A stretch of DNA of 64,000 bases from Neostapfia colusana. Lineage: Eukaryota; Streptophyta; Magnoliopsida; Poales; Poaceae. Of this stretch, positions 10,169 through 20,819 are shown piece after piece. The notes beneath the pieces are model-generated. The model saw only the letters and a program-made list of their open reading frames with translations. It searched no databases and was not told where the DNA came from. Numbering within the stretch: the first letter of the stretch is position 1; every line of letters begins with the position of its first letter. Location of the stretch: positions 31,995,944-32,059,943 of the forward strand of contig JASWHV010000019.1 in NCBI GenBank assembly GCA_030760725.1, given 5' to 3'. Made by a program: the position numbers and the translations under genes.

Positions 10169-12744
10169 ACTTTAGTAGGTAACGGCTACATGCCAGGATT
10201 TTTATAATGTAAGGGACTAAGTTTTTGGCCATATTCAAAGTGTTCATCACCACACACACCCTTCATTTGAAGAAACTTGATGAATACATTTGAAGAGCAA
10301 GTAAACACCATCAACATGATCATTAGAGAATAAACTAACAAAATGCAAAAGTGGCATTTCCCACATGCATCGTATAGGGGCTGGGCATATGAAAAACTCC
10401 CACACCTTGCTAGAAATGTCCATGCCAAATTTCACCCAAATTCAAAACCTTTTTTAGTCTTTTTGGGTATAACTAGAAGGAGGGTGGTTTGAACTCAAAT
10501 TCAAATTCAAACTGTTTCTCTCCCATGAATTCAAAGGCATATTCTTACTCAGCACATTTTTGTGAGCTCACACACCAATTTTTACTCCATTTGTAGTTGA
10601 TCCTGACATGAGCAAGGTTTAAAAATTCAAACTCCATTTGAAATTCAAACTGCATATGTGCTGAAAATATGTCCAAACAAAACCCAATTTGAATTATATA
10701 CAATTCAAATGGCCCAGGGGTAGATAATTCAAATAACCAAGGTTAATTTGGTCTCTACTGTTTACAGCAGTGGGGAAAATTTAATTTCAGAGGTTAAACA
10801 CCAGGTGGGACCCACATGTCAGTCTCTATAGCAATTCAACCGACTGAAGTCACCGAGCTCGGTTACTCGCGCGCAAGCCAGCAGCCGCCATGGCGAGAGA
10901 TCGATCGGGACAGCAGCTGCTTGCCGCCCCGACCCGCTGAACCGCCTCGCGGCCTTCTTATCTCCGCAGCTGACCTGATCGGAGGCAAAACCGCTCGCTT
11001 CTCTGCTCCCTCGCACAAGAAACGCCGCCCTCACTGCCGATCACTCAGAACTGATCAGAGAACCGTGATCGCAGCCTCTCCACTCCCTCCAAGCTGCAAA
11101 ACGGTACTAAGAACTCTCTTTCTCCTTCCCAAAATTGGCTGAACTCGGACGATCTCGACTATACCAAGAGTTTCTTTTCGGTGATCTAAGTCCGCCGCAC
11201 TTTGGGCAACCGTGGACAGCCCAAACAGGAGGGTGTTACGCCCAATCTAAGGCGTCCCCGGGCGCGTTAGAGACTGGTGCTGCTCACCCCCGAGTCACAG
11301 CCCCAATGTTTGATCACCGGCGACGAATTTCAGTTTTCCATTTCACTCGGCGCATACCGACCTTCGGGTCCGGATCCGCCAAATTCTCACCCCATAGTTC
11401 TTTAGAGACCCTCAAACCGTTCCTACACGATCTAGGCTTAGTGGTGCATAAGTTAGCTTCACGAAACCTAGCATGAAAACCCCCGTGCTCGGCGTATTTC
11501 CAAGTTTTCTGACGGCGGCTTTATCGGGAAGCATCGGGTGCACGGTGAGACCAACCTTGGAGCTATTCTCGGGCGTGTCCACCACCATGCCAAGCTTCCT
11601 GAGCCACCACTGGTGCTGTAGAGCCACTCCACCAAGCTTTTGGCAGGCTAGCACGTGGGAGCGATGTCGCCGAACTTTTCCCGAGCCGCCGCACCGTCGC
11701 GGGCTCGGTTAGAGCCAACGTCGAGATGGGGAAATCCTACGAACATGTTCAGCGCACCAAACTAGGGGCTGGCGGCAAGTTAGGGAACGGGAGCTGACCG
11801 GACGATCAAGTTCGGCGGTGCTCCGGCGACCTCGGCGGCGCTACAGCGCAGGAGGCGCGAGGTAGACGACGACCGGGGCTGGGCCCTCTGTCAGTGGGAG
11901 GAAACCGGCGACCGGATCTCCTGTGGGTGCGGATCAGCTGTGGCAGCATGGGGATTAAACTTGTAGCCCCGTGTGCTGTCTGTTCCGCACATAACACTTT
12001 TTCCCTTGGACCCACAGGCAGGTTTAAACATTTCCCCGATTTTCAGATTTAGTTCAAACTTCAAACACACATAACTTTAGCTAGGAAGCTCCAAATTAAG
12101 TGAACCAAATTTTTTTGGATTCAGGCCTCAGAGTACTTTCCAGAAAGTCAAGTTTCACTTCATGAGAAACCTTATTTTGCCAGAATTAATTCTTCAAAAT
12201 TCAAACTGGTTAGAATTTTAACTGGAGAACCTTTTGGAGGAAAATTCTGAAATTTTGCTGGGATGTTCACCAAAATATCCCTGAGCCACCATAAAAATTT
12301 CAGATCCATTTGAGGTCATTTGATCAACCTAATGGTGTGATTAATAAAACTGTTCTAGAGAAAATAGAAAATGTCCAGAAAGATTTTCAGAATTTCTCTG
12401 AAATTGTCTATCCCATATCATTAGTTAGGCACCTTCAAATTAAGTGAGACCAACTCCATTAGAACCCTCTGAAAACCTAGTTTACAGAAAGTCATTTCTT
12501 GCTCCATGGAAATCTCTAGAAAATCCTAGGAGCTCTAATTAAGGTCAAGTACATAATTATTTGTGGAGAGCTCAAATGAGCTTTGCTGCAAATATAACTT
12601 GGCCAAGTATCTGTTTAGATTGTAACCAAACCACAGTAAAAATTTCAGAGTCATTGGGTCTGTCTAGTAAGACTTATTGTCTTCACAAGTTTAAGTTCAA
12701 TTCAAATTCATTGAAATCGATACGTTACATGTTATCTCATGTAG

Positions 12745-14013
12745 TCGCTAAGGTTGAGGAGGAGCCTGAAGTCTTAGACTTCGTCACTCGGGAAGAGCAG
12801 CTAGCCTACGACCAAGAGCAGCAAGGCAAGCTCCGGTTTGCATTAACCTTTTATAAAAATTTTATTGTTTTGAAGAACTTACTTTGAGCACCCCTTACTT
12901 CTTGCATTAGAGTCTTGTTTGAAACCCAATTGCATAGCCAAGAAAACCATGGGTTGGGATTAGGATTGAAAACCCTGTTTAGCTACTGCAATGCTAAGAT
13001 AGAGTAGGATTCGGTACAAGTCGAGTAGTTGGAACTACTCGCGAGAATAGGCTAGAGGCACATCGCTCGGGTAAAAATAGCAAATGAAACACATGGAAAG
13101 AAAAATGAGACCGAGCAGAGAGTAAGGGCAGCAGGACTTTGGGGCCTGGGTGCTTTAGCTCCGCTTGTGTCGATTGAGGACCGAGCCGTGTGCGGGCCTG
13201 TTGAATAAGCTAGAACAGTACCGAAGACCTACCGGCTATATGGGAACCGGGAAACCGATCTAACTCGGGTAGCTGGGTATTGAGGCATTGCCTGTCGGTC
13301 AGAGGGTAGGTTGAGAGCTCGAGGTGTAAATCGGCTGGCGGCACTGTGGATGCGCGCGCAGAGACCTCTTGCTCAGGTAGATAGAACCGGTTCAACATTT
13401 GGCTGACGGGTGAAAGGTGGTTGCGTACGACGTCCGTGATGGTTGCTGTAGGCAACATTGAGTACGGGCGTACGTGACGGGTTATTCGGGTAACCCTGCA
13501 GGTGTAAATCGATTATAATCGCCGTCCCTCACGGTCAGTGAGTACCACTTGTTCACTGTACCATGACGTAGAAAGAACAGGATAGATTCATGTTAAATGT
13601 TTGCTAATTTGAAAGATATACCTTGCTCGTTAATGTATTGTGGTAATTTAGAGCTAATTAAAGTTCTTTTCAACTTTGGGCAAAGTACATGAGAGAAATG
13701 CATTTCTTGTTTGATTGCGGCTCTCTCATGTGTCTTAGCGTAAGGTTCTCCACAACCTGCTGCTAAAACTTGAAAAATAAGGTTCAAATAATTAGGCGAG
13801 TCCTTTGCAACTTATTTTACCTCATGTAGCCTTAAACCATCCATATAGAAGTTTCATGTATAGGAGAGACGGGTCAGTCTTGCTGAGCCATCGTGCTCAC
13901 TGCTTGTGTCTGAAGCTTTTGCAGGGGTTTATGAGGAATGGACTCCCGAGCAGCAGAGGGAACCCCAGGAGGGGAACCCCGTTGAGTGGGAGTCGTGCAC
14001 GTCACCGTGTTAG
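12745..14013 (+). CDS. Putative spliced acidic ORF in LTR A
   Basis: Predicted exon 1 is 12745-12825, after the acceptor ATGTAG, reading VAKVEEEPEVLDFV and ending DQEQQ. Its donor is CAAG|GCAAGC. Exon 2 is 13925-14013, after TTTTGCAG, starting GVYEEWTPEQQ and ending TSPC-stop. The phase-1 junction is in frame. Intron about 1.1 kb. The start codon would lie in an upstream exon that I cannot place. The same two-exon arrangement, in the same phase, occurs in LTRs B, C, D, F and LTR2. Function unknown. The splice model is predicted only, and an alternative is a conserved non-coding leader. Confidence 0.5.
13884..13899 (+). other. Conserved LTR hairpin (A)
   Basis: TGAGC-CATCGT-GCTCA inside TTGCTGAGC...GCTCACTGCTTG, just upstream of the exon 2 acceptor of the acidic ORF. 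Confidence 0.6.
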
Positions 14014-14242
14014 TGTGTGTGCATGCTAGCGGGGACACGTTCACGGGCTGAACGTGCACTCGATGCGTAGTCTACGCCCGTGAGTGTAGACTGAACATAT
14101 TTTGTTGTAAAATGTGCATACACTTGTTTATGGAACAAAACTTTGCTTCCGCTTTGTACCTTTGATGTGTGTTATCCGGTGCTGTGCAATGCAGCACCCC
14201 TCGGCGTGATCCTGGCTCGACAAGGACGATGGGGTCGTGTCA

Positions 14243-14250
14243 TATAAAAA
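14243..14250 (+). promoter_or_regulatory. Copia TATA box split by solo LTR A
   Basis: Left flank TTTATAA (to 10207) and right flank TATAAAAAGG (from 14243) share the TATAA target duplication. Before insertion the sequence would read TTTATAAAAAGG, a strong TATA box 5' of the copia leader. The insertion therefore separates all upstream U3 motifs from the TATA-proximal sequence, although a TATAAAAA remains downstream. Confidence 0.65.
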
Positions 14251-14995
14251 GGAGACCCCCGGCTGAGAATAAAACAGAGAACAACCCTAGCACTGAAAAC
14301 TCATTCCTAGAGCTCTTCTAAGCCTCTTTCCTCACCCTCTTGACCCCTAAGATTGGATCTGAAGGGGTTTGTGGACTTGTGAGAGGAGAGACATGGTGAT
14401 CGGCGTTTGAGCTCTCGGTTTGACTCTCTTGGACTCTGATTGTTAATTTAAGTTCTTGATTGTTGTATTTTGATTCCAAGAACTGTTAGGTTGTTGTAGG
14501 GAGCCTCAAGTTGTGAGTAGACCCTAAGAGCATTGTATTCACATTTGATTAATAGTGAAAGAGCCCGGGCTTGATCTTGGTGATCGCTCGGTGAGGGAAG
14601 TGTTGGAAAAGACCCGATCCTTTATGGACTCCTCGACGAGGACATAGATTCCTGTGTGGAATCGAACCTCGGGATAAATCGTGTCTCTTGGTTCCTTTAC
14701 CTTCTAGCTCGCTCACTAGAATTACTTGTTAAGCTTTCGTCTTGTTAACACTTGTGAATTGTTCCGCTGACCTGCAATCTAATCATTCACAACTTATTAG
14801 TGAGATTGTTTGACTACTATACATCTTACGCTTAAATGAACTTAAAAGGAAAACCTAAAACACAATTTTATACCTAGACCAGACTAGTCCGCCCTTATAC
14901 TGGACTAGTCCGGCCCTCTTCAAGTTTAATCCGCTGTTTGCAATAGTTTCAGGTTTTATTAGCCTATTCACCCCCCCTCTAGGCAACTTTCAATT

Positions 14996-15007
14996 GGTAT
15001 CAGAGCC
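14996..15007 (+). other. Copia primer-binding site
   Basis: TGGTATCAGAGC, complementary to the 3' end of initiator tRNA-Met, 3 bp after the LTR end. It primes minus-strand cDNA. Confidence 0.9.
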
Positions 15008-15043
15008 TAACTCTCCACAAAAGCTTAACCGCTTGGAGAGGAG

Positions 15044-16537
15044 ATGGGGGACAAGGCTGGTAGCCAAATTGATCTCATCAAGGGAAAAGGAGCAAGTACG
15101 AGCAACTTTGAAGAACAAGGTTCTAACCCGCCTCCAGTGATTACTCCTCCACAAAACGTTTCAAGCTCAGAAGAAGATGAAGAAGTTCTTCGTCTCATGG
15201 AACGCCTCAAAAAGAAGAAGGAGGAGGCTAAGAAGAAAAAGAAGGAGAAGTGGAAGAAGAAGCTCAAGAGTAGTCAACAAGACTACTCGCGATATCCTTT
15301 TAATTATGAACATCTAAATTCTCAGTCTAGTTATTTATCAAATCCTCTAGGCAAACCACCTCACTTTGATGGAACTAACTACACAATGTGGAAACACAAC
15401 ATGAAGTTGCATTTAATTTCCTTGAACCCAAGTCTTTGGCATGTGGTGTGTACAGGTATAGATATCCCTGAAGACGAGGATGAACTCACCCAAGAACAAG
15501 AACAACAAATCCATCGCAATGCACAAGCGGCGGCCGTGCTCAACTCATCTCTGAGCATTGAAGAATTCAACAAGGTAGATGGGTTGGAGCTCACCAAAGA
15601 TATTTGAGACACCCTGAAGATCGCACATGAAGGAAACCGATCCGTGAGGGAAGCCAAGATTGAGATGATAGAAGGAGAGCTTGGAAGGTTCACCATGGAA
15701 GAAGGTGAAACATCTCAAGAAATGTACAACCGACTCAAAACTCTCATCAACAAGAGTCGAGCGTATGTATGCAAGAAATGGAATAACCATGAGGTGGTCA
15801 AGAGAATGATAAGAGCTTTTATGCCTCGCAATGTGACCCTATGCACCTTAATCCGGGAAAGTCCAAACTTTCACTTGATGACTCCGGATGAAGTGCTAGG
15901 GAAGATCATTAACCATGAGATGATGGAGAAGGAAGCCCAACACGTCAACGACCTAGCAAAGATCACTTCATCCAAGAAGAAGGGCATTGCTCTCAAGGCC
16001 ACATCCAAGTCCAAGGCAAAAGAAACACAACTCACAAGTGAAGATGAAGAAAGTGATGATGAGAGCATGGACATGGATGATGAAGAAATGGCATTCTTCA
16101 TCAAAAGATTCAAAAGGTTGATGAGGAGAAGGAGAAGCCATCACTATGAGAACAAGAGCAAAGACAAGGGCAAGTCAAGAACAAAGAAGACTTGCTACAA
16201 CTATGGCGAACATGGGCATTTCATTGTGAACTACCCCCATAGCGAGGAAGATGACAAGAGAAAGAAGAAGGATGGGAAGCCTCAAGAAAAGAAAATCTTC
16301 ACAAAGAAGAAGGCTTATGGACAAGCTCACATTGGAGAAGAATGGGACTCAAATGAAGAATCCTCCTCCAAAGATGAAGAAAAGGTGACAACCGTCGCCA
16401 TCAAGAGGCCAACTATGAAGAAATCACTATTTCCAAACAAGGGTGATTGGAAAAGCCCAAGCCACACATGCCTCATGGCAAAAGAAGGAAAGCGCAAGGT
16501 AATGTCTAAACCTTCCAAGTTTCATATTGTAGAGATA
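15044..16537 (+). pseudogene. Copia gag
   Basis: Starts at ATG 15044 (MGDKAGSQIDLIKGK), 37 bp after the PBS. A Lys/Glu-rich N-terminus precedes the gag core (FDGTNYTMWKHNMKLHL). In-frame TGA at 15605-15607 follows ELTKDI, where family members normally have a Trp. The frame resumes with TLKIAHEGNRS. The zinc knuckle at about 16192-16240 reads CYNYGEHGHFIVNYPH: two of its three Cys are Tyr, consistent with G-to-A changes, so RNA binding is probably lost. A frameshift near 16535-16545 leads into the coiled-coil region. Confidence 0.9.
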
Positions 16538-17394
16538 GTGACTTTGATAGTAGTAGTGAAAACGAATTCTTGTTTAAAGGATTAAACAAAAAGGCTATAG
16601 CTAAGATGAAAATGTTATCGGACGAAATATTTGAACAAGATAAGCTTCTCAATCAACAAGAAGTATTGCTTATCCTTGAAAAGGAAAGAAACCTTGAGAT
16701 TGAGAAGCTCCTTGAACTTTAGAGAGAGAAGAGTAGAGCACTTGAAAGCGAACTTGCCATGAGCAAGGAAACTTGGGTTGAGCTTAGGAGTAAGAATGTA
16801 GTACTTCAAGATGAACTTGTGAGTTTAACCAAAACTAACAAGAATCTTGAAGCACAACTTAACTCACTTAAGTCAAGTGTCTCAACTAATTCATCCTCCA
16901 AAAACTCTCTCTCAACAAGTATAGAATCCAACACTAAAACTTGCAAATGTGCTAGCATTGTTTTAAACATAAGGAATGAGCTCAAAGAGGCACAAAGCAA
17001 GAATACACACAAGAGTGGGATCTTTGATAAGGAGAATATCAAATATGCACGTAGTGCATACTCAATCACAAGATCTCCCTTCATCAAATATGGACTTGGT
17101 TATACTAGGGGAGGAAAACAAAACGCTAGAATCTTTGAAAACAATAGCAAATGGGTAGCCTTTGTCAAAGAAAACTCAAGTCAAGTCAAGAGTGACAACC
17201 TTGCATCTACCTCACATGAAATTGCCAAAAATGTAAAATCTATCGTATTTCATAATTTTGATGCATCTTATGTTCTTATGAAAAGCAAGTATGGTAGAGT
17301 ATATGCAAAATATGTTGGGCCACTCCGCAAGAGTCCAAAAACTTGTGTGTGGGTGCCCAAATGCCTTGTAACTAACCTCAAAGGACCCAACTGA
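16538..17394 (+). pseudogene. Copia gag-pol linker with coiled coil
   Basis: A long charged helical region (ETWVELRSKNVVLQDELVSL, NKNLEAQLNSLK) typical of extended copia gag/pol linkers. It is in a different frame from gag, with one in-frame TAG at about 16720. It ends with KYVGPLRKSPKTCVWVPKCL, the segment preceding protease in this type of element, then TGA at 17392-17394. Confidence 0.75.
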
Positions 17395-17460
17395 GTCTGG
17401 GTACCTAAGAGCAAAGTTTAAATTGTTTTGCAGCCCTACTCCTCCGGTGGCACTAAATAA

Positions 17461-17721
17461 GTGCTAGATAGTGGGTGCACTAACCATATGACCGGAGAGA
17501 GAAAGATGTTCGTTGAGTATGAAGAAAATGATGATCCAAGTGAAGGCATCTACTTCGGCAAAAACAACCAAGGAAGGTTGCTCGGTATTAGTAAAATTGC
17601 AATCTCTTCTCAACACTTTTTTTCACATGTTCTACATGTTGAATCACTAGATTGTAACCTATTGTCCATATCTCATTATATGAGAGAGGTTATAATTGCT
17701 TGTTTACTAACGAGGGTGTGA
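17461..17721 (+). pseudogene. Copia protease
   Basis: Aspartic protease with the copia active-site motif LDSGCTNHMTGERKMF at the start and LLSISHY near the end. The frame shifts at about 17675-17700 into the pre-integrase region. Confidence 0.88.
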
Positions 17722-18980
17722 CCGTCTCTAGAATAAGTGACAACTCAATTGCCTTTAAGGGTGTGTTAAAGGGAAAGCTTTACTCGGTGGACTTTTCCAC
17801 AGATAAAGCTCAACTTGACACATGCTTGATAGCAAAAACCAACATGGGATGGTTGTGGCATAGAAGACTAGCCCATGTTGGAATGAGGAATTTACACAAA
17901 CTTCTAAAGGGGGATCACATCCGTGGACTAAAAGATGTTGTTTTTGAAAAAGATAGGCCATGTAGCGCGTGTCAAGCAGGAAAACAAATTGGAGCAGCTC
18001 ATCCCGCCAAGAATGTGATGACGACAACAAGACCATTGGAGATGCTCCACATGGACCTCTTCGGGCCTGTCACCTACATAAGCATAGGCGGTAACAAATA
18101 TGGTTTAGTAATTGTTGATGACTATTCTCGTTTTACTTGGGTGTTTTTCTTGCATGATAAGGGAGAAACTCAAAGTGTCATCAAGAAGTTCTTGAGGAGA
18201 GCTCAAAACGAGTTTTCCTCAAGAATCAAGAAGATAAGGAGTGACAACAGCTCCAAATTCAAGAACACTCAAGTAGAAGAATATTTGGATGAAGATGGGA
18301 TCAAGCATGAGTTTTCGGCCCTCTACTCTCCCGAACTATATGTGGTGGCTGAAAGAAAGAACCGAACGCTCACAGAGATTGCAAGAACCATGCTTGACGA
18401 GTACAAGACCTCGGATCGATTTTTGGCGGAAGCGGTCAACATCGCTTGTCATGCTACAAACTGCGTCTACCTCCATCGACTTTTGAAGAAAACCCCATAC
18501 GAGCTCCTAACCGGTGACAAACCCAACATCTCTTACTTTCGAGTTTTTGGAAGTAAATGCTACATTCTCAACAAGAAGCCTAGGACTTCGAAGTTCGCAT
18601 CGAAATCCGATGAAGGTTTCCTACTTAGTTATGACTCAGACACCTACGCTTATCGTGTTTTCAACAAGACCTCCGGTTGTGTTGAAATTGCACGTGACGT
18701 GGTGTTTGATGAAACTAATGGCTCCCAAGTGGAGCAAGTTGATCAATGTGTGCTAGATGAAGAAGAAGCACCATGTGAAGCACTAAGAAGAATGGGGCTC
18801 GGGGAAGTCCATCCCCAAGAAAATGTAGGACAAGATGATACAAGCTCATCACAATCGGAACCTCTCATTCAAAATCAAACTCAAGAACCCCAAGATCAAG
18901 ACGGCCAATTTCAAGAAGGAGAAAATCGAAACCATGATGTTGATCAAGGGGGAGAAGAGGAAGAAGAAGAAGAAGAATAA
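17700..18980 (+). pseudogene. Copia integrase
   Basis: The GAG-pre-integrase zinc region (WHRRLAHVGMRNL, CSACQAGKQ) is followed by the catalytic core: first Asp in MLHMDLFGPV, second in IRSDNSSKFKN, Glu in VVAERKNRTL. The motif after the second Asp is degraded (usually DNGTEF). A Glu-rich tail ends with TAA at 18978-18980, but the RT follows in the same frame after only 11 more codons, so the TAA is one inactivating change in a continuous pol. Confidence 0.9.
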
Positions 18981-20262
18981 GAAGAAGAAGAAGAAAACCA
19001 CTCAAGAAATCAAGTGTCTCACCCAAGGGTTCATCAAAGCATTCAACGAGATCACCCCGTTGACAACATCCTTAGAGATATCACAAAAGGTGTAACAACA
19101 CTTTCTCAAATAGCAAACTTTTGTGCACATTACTCTTTTGTGTCGTCCTTGGAACCATTTAGGGTGGAAGATGCACTCAAGGATCCGGATTGGGTGGTGG
19201 CCATGCAAGAAGAGTTAAACAACTTCACAAGAAACCAAGTATGGGAGCTAGTAAAAAGACCAAATGCAAATGTGGTAGGCACCAAGTGGGTGTTCTGCAA
19301 CAAGCAAGATGAACACAGAGTGATAACAAGAAACAAGGCCCGACTTGTGGCAAAGGGATATGCTCAAGTCGAAGGATTGGATTTCGAAGAAACCTTTGCT
19401 CACGTAGCTAGGCTTGAGTCCATTCGAATTCTACTAGCCTATGCTACTTACCATGATTTTAATCTCTATCAAATGGATGAGAAAAGTGCCTTCCTAAACA
19501 GTCCAATCAAGGAGGAGGTGTACGTGGAGCAACCACCCGGCTTTGAAGACCAAGAATATCCTAACTGTGTGTTTAAATTGCATAAAGCTCTCTATGGTCT
19601 CAAACAAGCTCCTAGAGCTTGGTATGAGTGTCTTAGAGACTTTCTCATTGATAATGGCTTTAAGATAGGCAAGGCAGATTATACTCTTTTCGTAAAGAAT
19701 GTAGATAATGATCTTTTCGTGTGTCAAATATATGTCGATGACATTATATTTGGTTCTACTAACAAATCTTTTTGTAATGAGTTTAGTAAGATAATGACAG
19801 ATAGGTTTGAGATGTCCATGATGGGAGAGTTGAAGTTCTTCCTAGGATTTCAAGTCAAGCAACTCAAGGAAGGCACGTTCATTAGTCAAACAAAATACAC
19901 ACAAGACATACTTAAGAAGTTTGACATGGACAAGGCCGAATCCATCAAGAAACCAATGGCAACAAACGGGCACCTTGACCTCAATGAAGATGGACCAAGC
20001 GTGGATCAAAAGGTATATCGCTCTATGATTGGTTCGTTGCTTTATCTTTGTGCATCTAGGCACGATATCATGCTTAGTGTATGTTTGTGTGCAAGATTTC
20101 AAGCATCACCTAAAGAATGCCATTTAACAGCCGTTAAAAGGATTCTAAGTTATCTAGTTCACACACCTAACCTAGGACTATGGTATCCAAAGGGATCTAA
20201 GTTTAATCTCATCGGATACTCCGATGCGGATTACGCCGGATGTAAAATAGATAGAAAAAAGC
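18981..20262 (+). pseudogene. Copia reverse transcriptase
   Basis: Copia RT with VGTKWVFCNKQDE, NKARLVAKGYAQVEGLDF, YGLKQAPRAWY and catalytic IYVDDIIFGS at about 19731. It lies in the same frame as integrase. The frame breaks near 20262 in an A-rich run just before RNase H (KIDRKK), consistent with a one-base insertion. Confidence 0.92.
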
Positions 20263-20646
20263 ACCTCAGGGACTTGTCAATTTTTGGGTAGGTCCCTAGT
20301 ATCATGGTCATCCAAGAAACAAAACTCCATTGCTCTCTCCACAGCCGAGGTGGAGTATGTTGCAGCCAGAAGTTGTTGTGCTCAACTTCTTTGGATGCGA
20401 CAAACTCTAAGGGATTATGGTTACAATATGAACCACATTCCACTCCTATGTGACAATGAGAGTGCCATCAAGATAGCCCATAATCACGTTGAGCACTCTA
20501 GGACCAAACATATCGACATCCGGCATCAATTTTTGAGAGATCATTCTATAAAGGGGGACATAGCTATCTCACATGTAAGAACCGAAAAACAACTAGCCGA
20601 TATTTTCACCAAGCCACTAGATGAAAAACAATTTTGTGAACTTTGA
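20263..20646 (+). pseudogene. Copia RNase H
   Basis: Contains VSWSSKKQNSIALSTAEVEY, LLCDNESAIKIAHN, KHIDIRHQFLRD and LADIFTKPLDEKQF, then TGA at 20644-20646. It is shifted by one frame from RT. Confidence 0.92.
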
Positions 20647-20819
20647 AATGAGCTAAATATCCTAGACTCTAGGAATGTGAGTTGAAAAGTTGTGCATCTG
20701 AATGCTAACAATTAGAAGTCTTCAAAATTTTCCACAAATTTCAAAAATGTGCACGATTGTGAAAAGCTTGTTCCCTCTATAATTCTTCTCTCATATTATT
20801 TTTTGCTATATTGTGGTCA
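20647..20819 (+). other. Copia 3' untranslated remnant
   Basis: About 170 bp of AT-rich sequence after RNase H. I see no clear polypurine tract and no 3' LTR start (TGAAAGTGCATC). The homology to long LTRs begins near 20820, with CCGATCAACC and CGAGCTCGGCTGCTCGAG, so the copia 3' end is lost. Confidence 0.5.

Larger units (their letters stand above)
10208..14242 (+). mobile_element. Solo LTR A (long-LTR gypsy family)
   Basis: A 4035-bp LTR starting TGTAAGGG and ending GTGTCA, flanked by a perfect 5-bp duplication TATAA (10203-10207 and 14243-14247). It is homologous along its length to LTRs B and C. Layout: AT-rich start, grass-promoter-like motif at 10805-10822, GC-rich block to about 11950, intron-like AT-rich segment, acidic exon 1, intron with hairpin, acidic exon 2. 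No internal region remains, so it arose by LTR-LTR recombination after insertion into the copia LTR. Confidence 0.93.
9222..14992 (+). repeat. Copia 5' LTR, interrupted by solo LTR A
   Basis: Starts TGAAAGTGCATCTAGG and ends CTCTAGGCAACTTTCA, with matching terminal inverted bases TGAAAGT/ACTTTCA, directly before ATTGGTATCAGAGC. Removing the 4035-bp insertion and one 5-bp TSD copy leaves an LTR of about 1.73 kb. U3 carries the palindrome array. The promoter region continues at 14243 with TATAAAAAGG. Confidence 0.85.
9222..20819 (+). mobile_element. Ty1/copia retrotransposon, 3' truncated
   Basis: Order: 5' LTR (TGAAAGTGC...ACTTTCA), primer-binding site, gag, long coiled-coil region, protease, integrase, RT, RNase H. 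Integrase before RT defines copia. Large gag with a charged coiled-coil extension recalls SIRE/Maximus-type elements, but I do not assign the lineage. No 3' LTR is present; the element stops where long LTR D begins at about 20820. The interior carries several stops and frameshifts. Confidence 0.88.

Noticed and set aside
20690..20712. TTGAAAAGTTGTGCATCTGAATG as a possible copia 3' LTR start
   Set aside because: It resembles TTGAAAGTGCATCTAGG only loosely, and the following sequence does not match the 5' LTR.
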